Assembly (NCBI GenBank): GCA_025929745.1
Contig: JAICPQ010000101.1
Span: forward strand, 1 to 8,974
Reading direction: 5' to 3'
Origin: Burkholderiales bacterium
GTDB lineage: Bacteria; Pseudomonadota; Gammaproteobacteria; Burkholderiales; SG8-39
DNA length: 8,974 nucleotides
Shown here: positions 6,387 to 8,974 of the stretch, one piece after another
How the letters are laid out: each line of letters starts with the position of its first letter
How positions within the stretch are numbered: position 1 is the stretch's first letter
Program-made: the position numbers and the translations under genes
The notes under the pieces: generated by a model
Databases searched by the model: none
What the model saw: the letters and a program-made list of their open reading frames with translations, nothing else
What the model was told of the DNA's origin: nothing

Positions 6387-7511
6387 ATGCTCAGAGTCGG
6401 AATCGTCGGCTGGCGCGGAATGGTGGGCTCGGTGCTCGTGCAGCGCATGCGCGAGGAGCGCGACTTCGACCATATCGAGCCGGTGTTCTTCTCCACCTCG
6501 CAGGCGGGCGGCAAGGCGCCGGCGATCGGCAAGACGCTCGAGCCGGTGAAAAACGCGATGGACATCGCCGAGCTGAAGAAGCTCGGCGTCATCATCTCGT
6601 GCCAGGGCGGCGACTACACGAACGACGTCTATCCGAGGCTACGCAAGGAGGGCTGGAAGGGCTACTGGATCGATGCGGCGAGCGCGCTGCGCATGAAGGA
6701 CGACGCGGTCATCATCCTCGATCCGCTCAACATGGATCTCATCAAGGATGCGATTCGCGCCGGCACGAAGGATTACATCGGCGGCAATTGCACGGTGGCC
6801 CTGATGCTCATGGGCATGGCGGGACTTTTCCAGCGCGACCAAGTCGAGTGGATGACCAGCATGACGTATCAGGCCGCCTCGGGCGCCGGCGCAGCGGCGA
6901 TGCGCGATCTCGTGGAGCAAATGGCGCTGATCGGCAACCGGGCGAAGCCGCTGCTCGATGATCCGGCCGCCGCCATTCTGGAGATCGATCGCGTGGTGAC
7001 CGATACGGTGCGCTCGGCCGCGTTGCCGAAGTCGAATACGGTGCATCCGCTCGCCGGAAGCCTGCTACCGTGGATCGACAAGGACTTGGGCAACGGCCAG
7101 AGCCGGGAAGAATGGAAGGCGCAGGCTGAGGCGAACAAGATCCTCGGCCGGAACGGCAACGCGATTCCGATGGATGGCGTCTGCGTGCGGGTCGGCGCCA
7201 TGCGCTGCCACAGCCAGGCGATGACCATCAAGCTGCGCCGGCCAGTGCCGCTCGACGAAGTGGAAGGCATGCTGGCCGACGCGCATGACTGGGTGAAGGT
7301 GGTACCGAACCGCCGCGAGGAGAGTCTGGCCGGGCTGACCCCGGCCGCCGTCACCGGAAAGCTCACCGTCCCCATCGGCAGGCTGCGCAAGCTGCCCATG
7401 GGTGAGGAATACCTCACGGCGTTTACCGTCGGCGACCAGCTACTCTGGGGTGCGGCTGAACCGCTGCGGCGCATGCTGCGCATCCTTCTGGACGCCGGGG
7501 TGACGCAGTAA
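6387..7511 (+). CDS. asd: Aspartate-semialdehyde dehydrogenase
   Basis: Asd reduces aspartyl phosphate with NADPH to aspartate semialdehyde, the branch point to lysine/diaminopimelate, threonine and methionine. It has 374 residues, close to E. coli Asd (367), and is of the same Gram-negative subtype. The nucleotide-binding start is VGIVGWRGMVGSVL (4-17). The catalytic Cys135 is in GGNCTV (132-137), and Gln162 (TYQAASGAG), Arg268 and His275 (RVGAMRCHSQ) match the known active-site positions. FFSTSQAGG (34-42) is the NADP-binding loop region. GAAEPLRRMLRILL (355-368) is the usual C-terminal helix. The ATG at 6387 aligns with the family N-terminus. It is 4 bp after leuB, so the two genes are probably co-transcribed. 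AGGCAC just before the ATG is at most a poor Shine-Dalgarno. No intrinsic terminator follows; the next gene is fimV, 87 bp on. Confidence 0.96.
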   Translation: MLRVGIVGWRGMVGSVLVQRMREERDFDHIEPVFFSTSQAGGKAPAIGKTLEPVKNAMDIAELKKLGVIISCQGGDYTNDVYPRLRKEGWKGYWIDAASALRMKDDAVIILDPLNMDLIKDAIRAGTKDYIGGNCTVALMLMGMAGLFQRDQVEWMTSMTYQAASGAGAAAMRDLVEQMALIGNRAKPLLDDPAAAILEIDRVVTDTVRSAALPKSNTVHPLAGSLLPWIDKDLGNGQSREEWKAQAEANKILGRNGNAIPMDGVCVRVGAMRCHSQAMTIKLRRPVPLDEVEGMLADAHDWVKVVPNRREESLAGLTPAAVTGKLTVPIGRLRKLPMGEEYLTAFTVGDQLLWGAAEPLRRMLRILLDAGVTQ

Positions 7512-7530
7512 GATCAAGAACTTTCTCGAT

Positions 7531-7559
7531 TTGCAGTGCTAAGCCCATGATGTTAAGGT
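7531..7559 (+). promoter_or_regulatory. Candidate sigma-70 promoter of fimV
   Basis: In the 87-bp gap between asd and fimV, TTGCAG (7531-7536) as -35 is separated by 17 bp from TAAGGT (7554-7559). TG at 7551-7552 makes the latter an extended -10 of the form TGnTAnnnT. The predicted RNA start is about 7566, leaving a leader of about 33 nt before the GTG at 7599. The gap is visibly more AT-rich than its surroundings. The -10 match itself is weak (three of six). Confidence 0.4.
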
Positions 7560-7598
7560 AGTTGGTCGTTCCAGAAATACTCGGGGGATGGGCTACAA

Positions 7599-8974
7599 GT
7601 GGGTAAGACGATAAGCGCCGCAATCCTTGCACTTGGATTTGCACTAGCAACGCCTCTCGCCGCGTTCGCGGCTGGCCTGGGCAAGCTCACCGTCCTCTCC
7701 CCGCTCGGACAGCCATTGAACGCCGAAATCGAAATCGTCGCGCTGCGGCCCGGCGAAGAAGACACGCTCGTCGCGCGCGTCGCGCCGCCGGAGGCGTTCA
7801 GCGCGGCCGGCATCGAGCCGGGCGCGGTGCTGAACACCATGCGCTTCACCATCGTGCGCCGCGGCGCGCAGCGCATCCTGCGCATGACGACCACGCAGCC
7901 GGTGAACGATCCGTTCGTCGAGGTGCTCGTCGAGCTGCAGTCGGGCACGGGCAGGCTGGTTCGCGAATACACGTTCCTCCTCGACCCGCCCGAATACAAG
8001 GCACGTGATGCGCTCGCCGCGGTGCCCAAACCGAAACCGGCCGCGCCGAAACCCGCGGCCGCAACGCCTGAAGCCGAAAAGCCCGCCGCCGCGCCGCCGC
8101 CGCTCGTACAGGAAACCAAAGCCGAGCCGAAGGAAGCCAAGCCGACGCCGCCGGTCGTCGCCGCCGCGCCGATGACGCCGGAGCCTCCGAAGGAAGAGGC
8201 GGCGAAAGTGCAAGCCATGCCGCTCGAAGAGCCAGCCAAGCCGCTCGAAGAGTCGGCGAAGCCCTCCGCCACCGAAGAGCCGAGCATTTACGAAGTGCAA
8301 AAGGGCGACACGCTTGCGCAGATCGCGCAGGCGAACCTGGCCGGGGGCGTCACCCTGAACCAGATGCTAGTCGCGATCTACCGCGCGAATCAGGATGCCT
8401 TCCTGCGCGAAAACGTGAACTGGGTACGCGCTGGCGCGATTCTCAACATGCCGAGTGCGGAAGCCGTCGGCACGGTGGACTCCGCGGAAGCGAATCGCAT
8501 CGTGCGCGCCAACATGCAGGAATTCCGCGACTACCGCAACCGCCTCGCCGCGAGTCCCGCGGTGGTGGAGAGTGCGGCCGGACAGCCCGAGACCACCGGG
8601 CAGATCGAGCCGAAGCCCGAGGCGCCAAAGCCGGCCGCGCCGCAGGACCAGGTGCGGCTGTCCAAGGTCGATCCGCAGAAGCCCTCGGGCGCCGCCGCGG
8701 CGCGCGGCGACGACGCAGTTGCGCGCGAACGCGCGCTCAAGGAAGCGCAATCGCGCATCGGCGACCTCGAGAAGAACGTCGCGGACCTGCAGAAGCTTCT
8801 CGAGCTCAAGAACCAGCAGCTCGCCGAGCTGGAGAGAAAGGCGGCCGGGGCACAGCCGACACCAGCGGCGCCCACGCCGCCGCCTGCACCTGCTCCAACC
8901 GCTGCCGAAACGCCGAAGCCCGCGGCCGCGGCCGAGCCGGCACCGGCGGTCAAGCCGGCCGCCAAACCGGTGGC
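7599..8974 (+). CDS. fimV: FimV/HubP-type LysM inner-membrane protein, N-terminal part (partial at right edge)
   Basis: FimV-family proteins span the inner membrane. They bind peptidoglycan with a periplasmic LysM domain and, in known cases, organise the type IV pilus machinery and cell poles. The window holds 458 codons. There is a signal peptide (1-24; hydrophobic core ISAAILALGFALATPLAAF, cleavage likely after AFA). A FimV N-terminal domain follows, beginning AGLGKLTVLSPLGQPLNAEI (25-44) and running to about 132. Next is a long Pro/Ala/Lys/Glu-rich linker (132-228), then the LysM/FimV core IYEVQKGDTLAQIA (230-243) to RAGAILNMPSAEAV. A coiled coil runs from about 375 to 415 (heptads in LEKNVADLQKLLELK), then a second Pro/Ala linker. 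The transmembrane helix and cytoplasmic TPR domain expected in the family lie beyond the edge. GTG at 7599 is the only usual start in frame after the TAA at 7554; GGGGGATGGG (7583-7592) may be its Shine-Dalgarno. An out-of-frame ATG at 7588 may mean one missing base. Confidence 0.9.
   Translation, partial: MGKTISAAILALGFALATPLAAFAAGLGKLTVLSPLGQPLNAEIEIVALRPGEEDTLVARVAPPEAFSAAGIEPGAVLNTMRFTIVRRGAQRILRMTTTQPVNDPFVEVLVELQSGTGRLVREYTFLLDPPEYKARDALAAVPKPKPAAPKPAAATPEAEKPAAAPPPLVQETKAEPKEAKPTPPVVAAAPMTPEPPKEEAAKVQAMPLEEPAKPLEESAKPSATEEPSIYEVQKGDTLAQIAQANLAGGVTLNQMLVAIYRANQDAFLRENVNWVRAGAILNMPSAEAVGTVDSAEANRIVRANMQEFRDYRNRLAASPAVVESAAGQPETTGQIEPKPEAPKPAAPQDQVRLSKVDPQKPSGAAAARGDDAVARERALKEAQSRIGDLEKNVADLQKLLELKNQQLAELERKAAGAQPTPAAPTPPPAPAPTAAETPKPAAAAEPAPAVKPAAKPV
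8220..8261 (+). repeat. 21-bp in-frame tandem repeat in the FimV linker
   Basis: Two consecutive 21-bp units (8220-8240 and 8241-8261) agree at 18 of 21 positions and encode PLEEPAK followed by PLEESAK. They lie in the low-complexity linker before the LysM domain. The length of such linkers is expected to vary between strains. Confidence 0.7.

Noticed and set aside
7512..7530. Imperfect inverted repeat just after asd (ATCAAGAA with TTCTCGAT) as a terminator
   Set aside because: The stem is AT-rich with a mismatch, the loop would be only two bases, and no T-run follows.
7553..8287. Minus-strand Ser/Gly/Ala-rich frames (244 and 218 codons) over fimV
   Set aside because: They mirror the low-complexity Pro/Ala/Lys/Glu linker of FimV; repeats in the sense gene create them.

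Overview
The window is GC-rich DNA with tightly packed genes and almost no spacer. The order leuC-leuD-leuB-asd-fimV is, from general knowledge, a typical betaproteobacterial arrangement (often followed by truA and trp genes). The asd and leuB sequences also look proteobacterial. I infer a betaproteobacterium (Burkholderiales/Nitrosomonadales-like) but cannot name genus or species. No mobile element, CRISPR array, tRNA or rRNA is visible.

Layout. (1) Positions 1-1333, minus strand: the N-terminal 444 codons of a polytopic membrane protein of the 'fused MFS/spermidine synthase' type. It runs off the left edge, so its catalytic domain is not seen. (2) A 22-bp divergent gap holds a near-symmetric AT-rich element that could serve as the -10 in both directions. 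(3) Positions 1356-2465, plus strand: an HcaT/MFS_1_like transporter. (4) Positions 2489-3313: an M48 metallopeptidase lipoprotein resembling LoiP/YcaL. (5) Positions 3329-6382: leuC, leuD and leuB, which encode the isopropylmalate isomerase subunits and isopropylmalate dehydrogenase. (6) Positions 6387-7511: asd, aspartate-semialdehyde dehydrogenase. (7) An 87-bp gap with a candidate promoter. (8) From 7599 to the right edge: the N-terminal 458 codons of a FimV/LysM inner-membrane hub protein, open at the edge.

How the genes work together. LeuC and LeuD isomerise 2-isopropylmalate and LeuB oxidises 3-isopropylmalate toward leucine. Asd makes aspartate semialdehyde for the lysine/diaminopimelate, threonine and methionine branches. 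LeuC overlaps leuD by 7 bp, leuD and leuB are 1 bp apart, and leuB and asd are 4 bp apart, which suggests one polycistronic unit. FimV is a separate cell-envelope gene (type IV pilus/polarity in known systems). LoiP-like proteins act in outer-membrane proteostasis.

Nothing here looks like a wholly new system; this is mainly conserved core genome. The most interesting signals are at the gene starts. Three starts (the MFS gene, leuC, asd) have a -10-like hexamer at about the spacing expected of leaderless transcripts and no correctly spaced Shine-Dalgarno. Two genes (leuC, fimV) have non-ATG apparent starts with an out-of-frame ATG 4-11 nt upstream, which could be real biology or single-base sequence errors. 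The left-edge membrane protein also shows a clear internal tandem duplication.
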